Below are positions 46,257 to 55,033 of a stretch of 64,000 bases of DNA, piece by piece (within the stretch, counting starts at the first letter, position 1; each line of letters starts with the position of its first letter). Source of the DNA: Pelomonas sp963422775. GTDB taxonomy: Bacteria; Pseudomonadota; Gammaproteobacteria; Burkholderiales; Burkholderiaceae_C. The notes beneath the pieces were generated by a model. That model worked only from the letters and a program-made list of their open reading frames with translations. It was not told where the DNA came from and searched no databases. The DNA lies in assembly GCA_963422775.4 (NCBI GenBank), contig CAUJSJ030000052.1, positions 1 to 64,000 of the forward strand, in the 5' to 3' direction. A program made the translations under genes and the position numbers.

Positions 46257-46964
46257 ATGTCCTCCCAACAGCCCGCCCACCTGCTCGTCGTCGACGACGA
46301 CGCCGAGCTGTCGGCCATGCTGGTGCAGTTGCTGCAGTCCGAGGGCTGGACCGTGGAGACGGCCGGCACCGGCGCCGATGCGCAGCGCGCCATCGAGCAG
46401 CGCATGCCCGACCTGCTGCTGCTGGACGTGCTGCTGCCCGACACCAACGGCATGGACCTGTGCCGGCACTGGCATCGCCGCTACCCCAGCCTCGGGATCG
46501 TCATGCTGACGGCCCGCGGCGACCCCATCGACCGTGTGCTGGGGCTGGAGCTGGGTGCCGACGATTACCTGCCCAAGCCCTTTGAGCGGCGCGAGCTGGT
46601 GGCCCGGCTGCGCGCCGTGCTGCGCCGCCGCCAGCCCGCGGCGGCGCCCGTGGAAGCGGTGTGGTCGTTCGGGTCGCTGGAGATCCACCTCACCCGGCGC
46701 GAGGCCACCGCCCACGGCGAGGTGCTGCCGCTGACCAGCATCGAATACAAGCTGCTCGTCTCGCTGGCGCGCCAGCCGGGCCAGGCCGTGTCGCGCGAGG
46801 CCCTGAGCGAGGCGGTGCAGGCGGGCGGCTACCGGCCGCTGGACCGCAGCGTGGACGTGCAGGTGGGCCGCCTGCGCCGCCGCCTGAACGCCGCCATGCC
46901 CGGCGTCGACTGGATCGACACCGTGCGCGGCGAGGGCTATGCCTTCGTGCCACGCGGGCACTGA
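46257..46964 (+). CDS. OmpR-family response regulator
   Basis: 235 residues from MSSQQPAHLLVVDDDAEL; ATG 46233 would add 8 residues. The receiver domain has the acidic pair in VVDDDAE, phospho-acceptor Asp in LLLDVLLPDTNG, Thr in VMLTARGD and Lys in DDYLPKPFERRELVARL. The C-terminal winged helix is of the Trans_reg_C type (LTSIEYKLLVSLARQPGQAVSREALSEAV, RSVDVQVGRLRRRLN, IDTVRGEGYAFV). It pairs with the sensor kinase 20 bases downstream. Targets are unknown. Confidence 0.92.
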   Translation: MSSQQPAHLLVVDDDAELSAMLVQLLQSEGWTVETAGTGADAQRAIEQRMPDLLLLDVLLPDTNGMDLCRHWHRRYPSLGIVMLTARGDPIDRVLGLELGADDYLPKPFERRELVARLRAVLRRRQPAAAPVEAVWSFGSLEIHLTRREATAHGEVLPLTSIEYKLLVSLARQPGQAVSREALSEAVQAGGYRPLDRSVDVQVGRLRRRLNAAMPGVDWIDTVRGEGYAFVPRGH

Positions 46965-46984
46965 GCAGCCGGCTGCGCGTGGCG

Positions 46985-48346
46985 ATGCGTCTGCGGGTGA
47001 CCGACTCCGTCACCACTCGCCTGGTGGGGGTGCAGGTGCTCATCGTGGTGGTGGTGGTCGCCTGCCTGGCAGTCTTCTGGAATTACGAACGCCACGCGCT
47101 GCTGGCCGAACCGATGGCGACGATCTGGGCGCCGCGCTTTGAGCAGGCCCTGGCTGCAGACGCACTCAGCAGCGACATCCACGCTGACAGCCCCACCGAC
47201 CTCGCCCGCCAGCTGCGCCTTCGCGCCACCCCGCCCGCCTACGCGCTGGACGTGACCGCGTGGCCCGCCGCGCAACGGCTGCGCGAGGCCCTGCTGCGCC
47301 ATGGCGTGCCTGCCGACGAGGTGCTGCTGGCCCATGGCGACACCGGGCTTCAGCTGTGGCTGCGTCTGCCCGCGTCGGCGGCACGGCCGACGCCGCGCTG
47401 GCTCAACCCCACCGACGCACCGTTGGCCGGCCTGATCGGCTGGCGCGCCCTGCTGGGCCTGGCCCTGCTGATGGGGGTGGTGGTGCCGCTGAACCTGCGC
47501 TTCGTGCGCCGCCTCACCACGCCCATTGCCGCGCTGAGCCAGCGCTGGGCGGGCGCGAGCCCCGCGGCCCTGGACGCCGAAGCCGCACCGGTGCTGGACG
47601 CCGCAGCGCCCATCGAACTGCGCGCGCTGGACGCCGCCTTCGCCCGCTACGCCGGCCACCTGCTGCGCATCGAGCGCGAGCGCGCGCTGCTGCTGGCGGG
47701 GGTGTCGCACGACATGCGCAGCCCGCTGGCGCGCATCCGCCTGGCCGCCGAGCTGCTGCCCGAGACCCCGCCCAACGCCAGCGGCGTGGCCACCATCACC
47801 CGCAACGTCGACCTGGCCGATCGCCTGATCTCCAGCTTCCTCGAGTTCGTCCGCAGCGGCGACCAGCCGCTGGACGAGACCGTGGACCTGGCCGAGACCG
47901 TGCGCCAGGCGGTCGCCAGCTTCGGGCGCGACGACGCGCTGCTGCAGCTGCACGCCCCCCCCCGCCTGATGCTGCAGCGTGCCAACCGGCTGCTGCTGGA
48001 GCGCGTGGTGGTCAACCTGATCGACAACGCGCTCAAGCACGGCCGCCCGCCGGTGCGTCTGGTGCTGCGGCTGGACGGCGACTCGGCGCTGCTGGGCATC
48101 ACCGACCAGGGCGCCGGCATCCCGGCCGGCGAGGTCGACGGCCTGATGGCGGCCTTTGCCCGCGGCGACGCCAGCCGCGGCGTCCCCGGCTTCGGCCTGG
48201 GCCTGGCCATCGTGCAGCAGGTGGTCACGCGGCTGCAGGGCAGCGTGAGCTTCGTCCGGCAGCCGGTGGGCCAGCGGGTCGAGCTGCGCCTGCCGCTGGA
48301 CCGCGGCACGGACGCGCCGCAGGCCGCCGGCGCGAGGCGGCCCTGA
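46985..48346 (+). CDS. EnvZ-type sensor histidine kinase
   Basis: 453 residues from ATG 46985. Two membrane helices (VGVQVLIVVVVVACLAVFW and LIGWRALLGLALLMGVVVPLNL) enclose a periplasmic domain of about 130 residues. A HAMP-type linker follows (RFVRRLTTPIAALSQRW), then HisKA with the phospho-acceptor His in LLAGVSHDMRSPLARIRLAAEL. The HATPase has the N box VVNLIDNALKHG, G1 DQGAGI and G2 GFGLGLAIVQQV. It is the cognate kinase of the regulator just upstream. The signal is unknown. Confidence 0.92.
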   Translation: MRLRVTDSVTTRLVGVQVLIVVVVVACLAVFWNYERHALLAEPMATIWAPRFEQALAADALSSDIHADSPTDLARQLRLRATPPAYALDVTAWPAAQRLREALLRHGVPADEVLLAHGDTGLQLWLRLPASAARPTPRWLNPTDAPLAGLIGWRALLGLALLMGVVVPLNLRFVRRLTTPIAALSQRWAGASPAALDAEAAPVLDAAAPIELRALDAAFARYAGHLLRIERERALLLAGVSHDMRSPLARIRLAAELLPETPPNASGVATITRNVDLADRLISSFLEFVRSGDQPLDETVDLAETVRQAVASFGRDDALLQLHAPPRLMLQRANRLLLERVVVNLIDNALKHGRPPVRLVLRLDGDSALLGITDQGAGIPAGEVDGLMAAFARGDASRGVPGFGLGLAIVQQVVTRLQGSVSFVRQPVGQRVELRLPLDRGTDAPQAAGARRP

Positions 48347-48407
48347 CACCGTCCCGCAAGCCTTTGTCCCTCGCAGCGTCACCTTGGCCCCCCATACTGC
48401 GCGCCCA

Positions 48408-49013
48408 ATGAGCTCCAGCCCCGCACCTGCAGCCCCGTCCGTCACCGAGCTGCTGGCCAGCGCCGCGCGGGGTGAGGACGGTGCCTCCAACGCGCTGTTC
48501 GCGCGCCTGTACCCCGAGATCAAGCGCCTGGCCCACGCGCGCCTGGCGCGTTCGGGCGGGCTGACAGGGCTGAACACCACGGCCCTGGTTCACGAGGGCT
48601 TCCTTCGCATGGCCGACAGCGAGGGCCTGCAGGACGCGGCGCGCGGGCAGTTCCTGGCCTACGTCGGCCGGGTGCTGCGCTCGGTGGTGATCGACCATCT
48701 GCGGGCCATCGGCGCCGACAAGCGCGGCGGCGATGCCGGGGTGCTGCTGACGCTGTCGGCCGCCGAGGGCGAGGCCGCGGCGGTGACGCCCGTCGTCGAG
48801 CTGATCGCGCTGGAACGCGCGCTGCACCGGCTGCAGGAGATGGATGCGGGCCTGTACGAGCTGCTGGAGATGCTGACCTTTGCCGGCACGCCGCCCGACG
48901 AAGTGGCGCGGATCCGCGGCGTGTCGCGGCGCACGGTGGAGCGCGACCTGCTCAAGGCCCGCGCCCTGCTGACCGACCTGCTCGGCGCCACGCCGGCGAC
49001 GCTGTACTGGTGA
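48408..49013 (+). CDS. ECF sigma factor of the kinase-linked (Sigma70_ECF, PF07638-like) type
   Basis: 201 residues from MSSSPAPAAPSVTELLASAARGEDGAS. Region 2 reads LFARLYPEIKRLAHARLARSGG ... NTTALVHEGFLRMADSEG ... AYVGRVLRSVVIDHLRAIGADKRGGD. Region 4 reads MTFAGTPPDEVARIRGVSRRTVERDLLKARALL, with the usual region 4 helix. This subgroup normally lacks a classical anti-sigma factor and sits beside a Ser/Thr kinase, as here: the start of the kinase gene overlaps this stop by 4 bases. Control by phosphorylation is known for a Xanthomonas sigma/kinase pair and is inferred here. Confidence 0.9.
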   Translation: MSSSPAPAAPSVTELLASAARGEDGASNALFARLYPEIKRLAHARLARSGGLTGLNTTALVHEGFLRMADSEGLQDAARGQFLAYVGRVLRSVVIDHLRAIGADKRGGDAGVLLTLSAAEGEAAAVTPVVELIALERALHRLQEMDAGLYELLEMLTFAGTPPDEVARIRGVSRRTVERDLLKARALLTDLLGATPATLYW

Positions 49014-51784
49014 GCGCCCCGACCTCACCGGGCGCTGCGCCCCCCTGGCCCCGGGTGTCGGCCCTGCTGGACGAAGGCCTGGCCCTGGCACCGCCCGAAC
49101 GCGCCGCGTGGCTGGCGGCCCTGGACGCCGCCGATCCCGCACTGGCCGCCACCGTCGCCCGCCTGCTCGGCCATGCCGAAGCGGACGCGCCAGCAACGCG
49201 CGGCGCTTTCGACGGCCTGCTGCTGGCCGCCCTGCAGCACGAGGCCCAGGCCGCGCCTGCGGAGCCGGAGCTGGCCGGCCGCCAGTTCGGCGCGTGGCAG
49301 CTGTTGAACAAGATCGGCGAGGGCGGCATGGGCCAGGTCTGGCTGGCGCGCCGGGCCGATGGGCTGTACCAGGCCCAGGCCGCGATCAAGCTGCTGCGCA
49401 GCGACCTCCAGGCGGGCCGGTTCTCCGAGCGCTTCGCGCGCGAGCGGGCGGCCCTGGCACGCCTGAATCATCCCGGCATCGCGCGGCTGCTGGACGCGGG
49501 CGTGGCGGACGGCCTGGCCTTCCTGGTGCTGGAGCATGTGGCCGGCCTCGGCCTCGCCGCCCACGTGGCCCTGAACTGCCCCACGGTGGCGTCAAGGGTG
49601 CGCCTGGTCGTCGAGATCGCCCGCGCGGTGGAACACGCCCACGCGCAGCTCATCGTGCATCGCGACCTCAAGCCCTCCAACGTGATGGTGACCGAGGCCG
49701 GCGTGGTCAAGCTGCTGGACTTCGGCATCGCCGGGCTGCTCGACGACGACGACCTGGGCCAGCTGACCCGCCAGACCGGCCGTGGCCTGACGCTGGCCTA
49801 TGCCGCGCCCGAGCAGCTCAGCGGCGCGCCGGTCGGCGTGGGCGCGGATGTGTTCTCGCTCGGCGTCATGCTGTTCGAAATGCTGGGCGGCGTGCTGCCG
49901 TTCGCAGGCCTGGGCAGCCCGCGCGCCGCGACCGAGTTCGCGCTGCTGCACGGCGAGCCGCGCCGGTTGCGCGAGGCCCTGCTCGACCCGGCCGGTGCTG
50001 CCGCCCGCCCGCTCGATGCGCCGCTGGCGCTCGGCGACCTCGAAGCCGTGGTGGCCCAGACGCTGCGCCGCGAGCCCGCCGACCGCTACGCCTCGGTGGG
50101 GGCCTTCATCGACGACCTGCAGCGCTGGCTCGGCCACCGCCCGGTGCGCGCCCGCCAGCGCAGCTGGCGCCACCGGCTGGCCCTGGGGCTGCGCCGGCAT
50201 GCGCTGGCCGCGAGCCTGTCGGCCACGCTGGCGCTGGCGGTGCTGGCCGGGCTGGCGGCCACCAGCTGGCAGTGGAAGCGCGCCGAAGGGGCCGCGCGCC
50301 AGTCCGACCAGGTCACCACCTATCTCACCGAGCTGCTCTCCAGCGCCAGCCCCGACGTGCATGGCGGCCAGTCGCCCAACGTCATGGAACTGCTGGAGAA
50401 AAGCCGGCGCGAGGTGGCCACCCAGTTCAACGACGAGCCCGAGACCAAGGCCCGCCTGCTCAAGGTGCTGGCCACCACCTACGAGGCGCTGAACCGCTTC
50501 GACCTGGCCGCGCCGCTGGCGGAGGAGTGGATCGCGCTGAGCGCCGCCCGTTTCGGCGAGAACGACCCGCGCACCGTGGACGGCCGCATCAAGCTGGCCC
50601 AGCTCTACACGCCGGTGGGGCCCTACGAGCGCGCCATCGCGCTGCTGGAGCCGCTGCGCCCGCAGGTGGCCCGGCTGTACGGCGCGCAGTCCGAGAAGAT
50701 GCGCGAGCTGCTGTACGCGCTGGTGGGCTGCTACGCAAAGATCGGACGGTTCGACGCCGCCACGCTGACCCTGGGCGAGGCCGGCGGGCTGACCCAGCTG
50801 GCCTACGGCCCCGACAGCTTCGAGCGGGCCTTTCACCACAACATCGTGTCGGTGCTGTACGCCCGCCAGGGCCGGCTGAGCGACTCGCTCGCCGAGCTGC
50901 GCCTGACCGAGCCCGCCTGGGCCCACCCCGCGCCCGACGCGCGCCGCCACGTGCTCGTGCTGCGCCGCAACACCCTGGCCATGCAGATGCAGCTCGGGCA
51001 GTACGAGGGCCTGGTGGCGCGCTGGCAGGCGGTTGCCGCCGAGGCCGACCAGCTGCTCGGCCGGGGCAGCTCGATGCGCGCCTTCATGCACCCGGCGCTG
51101 GCCGGCTACCACGCCGACCGCGGCGAGCACGCGGCGGCACTGGCCGAACGCGAGGCCTTCCTGGCCGAGGGCACAGGGGCGCCCACCTCCGCCCGCACGG
51201 GGGCGCGGGCGGAACTGCTGCTGGCGCAGGGACGGGCCAAGGCCCTGCCTGCCGCGACGCTGCTGGCCGAAGCGCGCAGCCTGCTGGCGCAGATCGACAC
51301 CGAACGCCGCCAGCTCGGCCCGGCGCGCGCCGAAGCCTGGCTGGCCCTGGCCCGCACGGGCCTGCTGCTGCAGGACACCCACCTCGCGGGCGAGGCCGTC
51401 ACACGGCTGCGCGGCGACGCCGAGCTGAATCTGCGCGAGAACCGCGGCCTGGACAGCCGCGTGGCCCAGGTCGAAGGCGAGTTGCTGCGGGCTCGCGGCG
51501 ATTTCGCGCGCAGCCGTGAATTGCTGGCCCGGCGCGTCGCGCTGCTGGCCACCAGCCCGGATCAGGCCGTGCCGGTGATGTGGCAGGCCCGGCTGGACCT
51601 GGCCGCCACGCTGGTGCTGCTGCGCGCGCCCGAGGCCGCTGAGGCGCTGGCGCAGGCCGCGCAGGCCCGCCCGCCGCAGATGCCCGCCGGTCATCCGCTG
51701 GATGCCCTGCAGCGCGAGCTGCAGGCCCGGCTGGCGGCGCCTGGCGCACCGGGGCGGGGGCTAGCCCTGGACGCCATCTTCTAG
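49010..51784 (+). CDS. Membrane-anchored serine/threonine protein kinase with tetratricopeptide-like sensor region
   Basis: 924 residues; GTG start overlapping the sigma factor stop. Residues about 95-375 are a Hanks-type kinase: glycine loop IGEGGMGQVW, ATP Lys in AIKLL (K127), catalytic loop HRDLKPSN (H217-R218-D219), DFG at 237-239, and YAAPEQL. A single membrane helix lies near residue 400 (AASLSATLALAVLAGLAAT). The roughly 500-residue C-terminal part is helical and TPR-like (ETKARLLKVLATTYEALNRFDLAAPLAEEWI) and would face the periplasm. It probably phosphorylates the adjacent ECF sigma factor in response to an envelope signal; this role is inferred from the arrangement. Confidence 0.93.
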   Translation: MSAPTSPGAAPPWPRVSALLDEGLALAPPERAAWLAALDAADPALAATVARLLGHAEADAPATRGAFDGLLLAALQHEAQAAPAEPELAGRQFGAWQLLNKIGEGGMGQVWLARRADGLYQAQAAIKLLRSDLQAGRFSERFARERAALARLNHPGIARLLDAGVADGLAFLVLEHVAGLGLAAHVALNCPTVASRVRLVVEIARAVEHAHAQLIVHRDLKPSNVMVTEAGVVKLLDFGIAGLLDDDDLGQLTRQTGRGLTLAYAAPEQLSGAPVGVGADVFSLGVMLFEMLGGVLPFAGLGSPRAATEFALLHGEPRRLREALLDPAGAAARPLDAPLALGDLEAVVAQTLRREPADRYASVGAFIDDLQRWLGHRPVRARQRSWRHRLALGLRRHALAASLSATLALAVLAGLAATSWQWKRAEGAARQSDQVTTYLTELLSSASPDVHGGQSPNVMELLEKSRREVATQFNDEPETKARLLKVLATTYEALNRFDLAAPLAEEWIALSAARFGENDPRTVDGRIKLAQLYTPVGPYERAIALLEPLRPQVARLYGAQSEKMRELLYALVGCYAKIGRFDAATLTLGEAGGLTQLAYGPDSFERAFHHNIVSVLYARQGRLSDSLAELRLTEPAWAHPAPDARRHVLVLRRNTLAMQMQLGQYEGLVARWQAVAAEADQLLGRGSSMRAFMHPALAGYHADRGEHAAALAEREAFLAEGTGAPTSARTGARAELLLAQGRAKALPAATLLAEARSLLAQIDTERRQLGPARAEAWLALARTGLLLQDTHLAGEAVTRLRGDAELNLRENRGLDSRVAQVEGELLRARGDFARSRELLARRVALLATSPDQAVPVMWQARLDLAATLVLLRAPEAAEALAQAAQARPPQMPAGHPLDALQRELQARLAAPGAPGRGLALDAIF

Positions 51785-51801
51785 CGCCTCACTGCAAGGC
51801 C

Positions 51802-51990
51802 TCACTTGCAGGTGAAGCTCTTCGCGTTCACTTCCTTGACGTTGCCCGCGCCACAGGTGGCCAGCGCCTGTTCGCTCATCTTGGTGACGGCGTTGGTGTC
51901 GGTCGGCGTCGTGATGGGCGGCGCGAACACGCAGGCGCTGAGCAGGGCGGAGGCGGCCAGGGCGAGGGAGAAGGAGGCGATGCGGGTCAT
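51802..51990 (-). CDS. Small lipoprotein of unknown function
   Basis: 62 residues. N-terminal signal and lipobox LAASALLSAC, with lipid attachment predicted at that Cys. The mature part is 43 residues (PPITTPTDTNAVTKMSEQALATCG ... KSFTCK) with two further cysteines that could form a disulfide. I do not recognise it. Its 3' end lies 17 bases from the convergent kinase gene. Confidence 0.65.
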   Translation of the reverse strand: MTRIASFSLALAASALLSACVFAPPITTPTDTNAVTKMSEQALATCGAGNVKEVNAKSFTCK

Positions 51991-52118
51991 GCAGAGTCCG
52001 GGGTTGGAATTGACGAAGGCCGCAGCCTAGGTGGGCTGCCCCGGGGCGTCGCGCGGCAGGCGACGAGATGCACCGCGGTGGGGTCAGGCTGCAGCGGCGC
52101 GTGATGCAGCGGGTCGCG

Positions 52119-53243
52119 TCAAGCGCCCAGGCAGATGCCGAGGTCGCGCGCGGTGGCAAGGGTGTCGCCGCCAAGCGGTACGGCCTTCATGCGGCCCGCC
52201 ACCTCGGCCAGCGGCACGGGGCGGACGTCGTTGCCATCCAGCGCCACCATGACGTCGCTCTGCCCGGCCTGCAGCGCGCGCACCGCGGCGGCGCCGAAGC
52301 GCAGCGCCGCGACGCGGTCGAAAGCGGTCGGGCTGCCGCCGCGCAGCAGGTGGCCGAGCACGACGCAGCGCGCGTCCTTGCCCGTCAGCCGCGCCAGCGC
52401 CTGGCTGACCTGCTCGCCCATGCCGCCCAGACGTTCGGCGTGGCCGGCCTCGGCCGGCCCGCACAGCACGCGGGCGCCGTCCCTGGGATAGGCGCCCTCG
52501 GCGACGACGACGATGGAATAGCCCAGGCCCTGGGCCTCACGCCGCGCGATCAGCTCGGCCACCGCGCCCAAGTCGAAGGGCAGCTCGGGCAGCAGGATGG
52601 CATGCGCCCCACCCGCCAGGCCCGCGTGCAGGGCGATCCAGCCGGCGTAGCGGCCCATGACCTCGACGACGAGCACGCGGTGGTGGCTCGCCGCGGTGGT
52701 GTGCAGCCGGTCGATGCACTCGGTGGCGAACGAGACGGCCGTGTCGAAGCCGAAGGTCGTCACCGTGCCATCGAGGTCGTTGTCGATGGTCTTGGGCACG
52801 CCGACCACACGCAAGCCAGGCAGGCCACGCTGCGCGAGCCGGTGCGCGATGGCCAGCGAGCCGTCGCCGCCCACGGCCACCAGCGCGTCGATGTGCTCGC
52901 GGGCCAGCGCGTCCAGCAGGTCCTGCGAGCGATCCAGCAGCACGACGCTGCCATCAGCTTGCAGGGTCGGCAAGGCAAAGGGGTCGCCCTGGTTGGTGGA
53001 CCCCAGCAGCGTGCCGCCCAAGGCGGCGATGCTTTCGACGCGCTCGGCCGTCAGCGGCACGCAGCCGCCTTGCGGGTAGCGCTCGGGCCGCAACAGGCCG
53101 TCGTAGCCATCGCGGATGCCGACGCAGCGCCAGCCGCGCTGCAGCGCCGCCCGGGTGACGGCGCAGATCACCGCGTTCAGGCCCGGCGCGTCACCGCCGC
53201 CGGTGGTGATGGCGATGCGGCGGATGGGCGCGGAGGCGGGCAT
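52119..53243 (-). CDS. pfkA: 6-phosphofructokinase, mixed-substrate type
   Basis: 374 residues. It phosphorylates fructose 6-phosphate to fructose 1,6-bisphosphate. Motifs: TTGGGDAPGLNAVI, GTLLGSTNQG, VGGDGSL, VPKTIDNDLDGT with catalytic Asp, VVEVMGRYAGWIALHAGL and LGHLLRGGSPTAFDR. The GGDGS glycine points to ATP use, while the Lys in PKTIDND is the form seen in PPi enzymes. This combination defines the mixed-substrate group III of actinomycete type, which is mostly ATP-dependent. It lies 14 bases after the LytTR regulator gene on the same strand, so it is probably in that operon. Confidence 0.9.
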   Translation of the reverse strand: MPASAPIRRIAITTGGGDAPGLNAVICAVTRAALQRGWRCVGIRDGYDGLLRPERYPQGGCVPLTAERVESIAALGGTLLGSTNQGDPFALPTLQADGSVVLLDRSQDLLDALAREHIDALVAVGGDGSLAIAHRLAQRGLPGLRVVGVPKTIDNDLDGTVTTFGFDTAVSFATECIDRLHTTAASHHRVLVVEVMGRYAGWIALHAGLAGGAHAILLPELPFDLGAVAELIARREAQGLGYSIVVVAEGAYPRDGARVLCGPAEAGHAERLGGMGEQVSQALARLTGKDARCVVLGHLLRGGSPTAFDRVAALRFGAAAVRALQAGQSDVMVALDGNDVRPVPLAEVAGRMKAVPLGGDTLATARDLGICLGA

Positions 53244-53257
53244 GCGTCAGTCTAGGC

Positions 53258-53977
53258 TCAGAGCTCCAGCTTCTCGCGCAGCAGCTTGGCCTGGCGGCGC
53301 GACACCTCGACCTGGTGGCCGTCGCGCAGCGTCACGCGGTAGCCGTCGTTGTGCCAGGGCTCGATGCCCTGCACCCAGCGCAGGTTGATGAGGTGGCTGC
53401 GGCTGGCGCGGAAGAAGAGCTGGGGGTCCAGCTTCTCCTCCAGGCTGGTGAGGGTGCGGTTGATCAGCGGGCGCTGACCGTCGAACCAGGCCTGGGCGTA
53501 GTTGCCGCAGGCTTCAAACCCGGCAACGTCGCCCAGGCGCACGAACCAGCAGCGCTCGCCGTCGCGCAGGAAGACCATGTCGTCCGCGCCCTTCAACGCC
53601 GAAGCCGGCGCGACAACCGGTAGGGGCCGCAGCCGCTCGCGGGCCTTGGCGAGCGCGGCCTCCAGCCGCACAGCGTCGATGGGCTTGAGCAGATAGTCCA
53701 GCGCGTTGCGCTCGAAGGCGGCCAGCGCATGCTGGTCGTAGGCGGTCGTGAAGACGACCAGCGGCACATGCTCCAACTGGTCGAGCAGGTCGAAGCCAGT
53801 GGCGCCGGGCAGCTCCACATCCAGCAGCAGCAGCTCGGGCTGCAGCGTGTCGATGGCCAATCGCGCGGCGCTGAGCTCGGCGGCCTCGCCGACGATGTCG
53901 GCATCGGGGATGGCCGCGAGCAGCGTGCGCAGCTCTTGGCGGGCCAGGCGCGAGTCCTCGACGATGTAGATCCTCAT
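53258..53977 (-). CDS. LytTR-family response regulator
   Basis: 239 residues from MRIYIVEDSRLARQELRTLL. The receiver domain has phospho-acceptor Asp in LLLLDVELPGATG and Lys in YLLKPIDAVRLEAAL. The C-terminal LytTR DNA-binding domain spans about residues 135-239 (VFLRDGERCWFVRLGDVAGFEACGNY, RASRSHLINLRWVQGIE, LRDGHQVEVSRRQAKLLRE). The start overlaps the stop of the LytS-type kinase (ATGA). Together they form a two-component system whose operon continues into phosphofructokinase. Confidence 0.93.
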   Translation of the reverse strand: MRIYIVEDSRLARQELRTLLAAIPDADIVGEAAELSAARLAIDTLQPELLLLDVELPGATGFDLLDQLEHVPLVVFTTAYDQHALAAFERNALDYLLKPIDAVRLEAALAKARERLRPLPVVAPASALKGADDMVFLRDGERCWFVRLGDVAGFEACGNYAQAWFDGQRPLINRTLTSLEEKLDPQLFFRASRSHLINLRWVQGIEPWHNDGYRVTLRDGHQVEVSRRQAKLLREKLEL

Positions 53978-55014
53978 ACCATCAACTCCACGCTGACCTT
54001 GACGCGGCCGTCGGCCGTGTCGATGCGGCAGCCCGCGCCCTCGCCGCCGGCGCGCGCCAGGCGCTCGCGCAGGTTGGCCAGGCCCAGGCCGGTGCTGTCC
54101 GTCGAGCCCGGCTTCCACTGGCCGGGGTTGTCGACGGCGATGTTCAGCTTGTCGCCGTCGCGCCCGATGCGGATGTCGACGACACCGCCGCCGGCCGTGC
54201 GCGCGATGCCGTGCTTGATCGCGTTCTCCACCAGCAGCTGCAGCAACATGGGCGGCAGGCTGGCGCCGGCCGTGGCGGGGTCGATCTGCCAGTCCACGCG
54301 CAGCCTCTCCTCGTGATGCAGCTGCTCCAGCGCCACGTAGTCGCGCACGACGGCCAGCTCGTCGGCCAGCGGCACGCGCTCCTTGGCGCTGTGCTGCAGC
54401 GTGTGGCGCAGCGTGTTGGACAGGCGGCTCAGCATCTCGCGGGCGCGGGCCGGGTCTTCGTTGATGAGGGCGCGCAGGTTGTTCAGCGCGTTGAACAGGA
54501 AGTGCGGGTTGATCTGGGCGCGCAGCACCTGCAGCTCCAGCGCGCGGGCGGCGGCCTCGGCCTGCCATTTGGCGATCTCGCCGGAGCGCCAGCGGTTGAT
54601 CATCTGCACGCCCACCCAAACGGCCAGCCACAGCCACAGCATGATCGTGGTGTTCATCGCGTAGCTCAGCAGCACCAGCCAGCCATGCGGCACGTTGGGC
54701 GGGAAGTGCAGCAGGCCCAGCGAGAGCCCGACCCAGTTGACGAGGTAGAGCACGACCTGCACGGCCAAGGCAAACAGCGGCGCCATCAGCGCCAGACGCA
54801 GCAGCAACGCGTGGGGCGGCCGGTCCAGCCAGGCGCGGCGCAGGGCCAGGGCGCGCAGGCCCTCACTGGCCGCCCACAGGCCGGCGCCGACGCAGGCCAT
54901 CACGAAGACGAAGGAGCCGCCGAGGGGCTGGAAGCTCGCGACCATGGCCAGCGACACGGCCACATAGCCGCCCCACAGCACCGCCTGCAGCGCCATGCGC
55001 CTGCGCGTGTTCAT
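53974..55014 (-). CDS. LytS-type (His_kinase/HATPase) sensor kinase
   Basis: 346 residues from MNTRRRMALQAVLWGGY. Four hydrophobic helices in the first 150 residues (VSLAMVASFQPLGGSFVFVM, LALMAPLFALAVQVVLYLV, YAMNTTIMLWLWLAVWVG) form the membrane sensor. The His_kinase block ALELQVLRAQINPHFLFNALNNLRALI carries the phospho-acceptor His. HATPase: LLQLLVENAIKHGI and GLGLANLRERL. It is coupled to the LytTR regulator by a 4-base overlap and follows the alpha/beta hydrolase gene by 19 bases. Confidence 0.92.
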   Translation of the reverse strand: MNTRRRMALQAVLWGGYVAVSLAMVASFQPLGGSFVFVMACVGAGLWAASEGLRALALRRAWLDRPPHALLLRLALMAPLFALAVQVVLYLVNWVGLSLGLLHFPPNVPHGWLVLLSYAMNTTIMLWLWLAVWVGVQMINRWRSGEIAKWQAEAAARALELQVLRAQINPHFLFNALNNLRALINEDPARAREMLSRLSNTLRHTLQHSAKERVPLADELAVVRDYVALEQLHHEERLRVDWQIDPATAGASLPPMLLQLLVENAIKHGIARTAGGGVVDIRIGRDGDKLNIAVDNPGQWKPGSTDSTGLGLANLRERLARAGGEGAGCRIDTADGRVKVSVELMV

Positions 55015-55033
55015 GCCCCCGCCGCTCCTCGGA

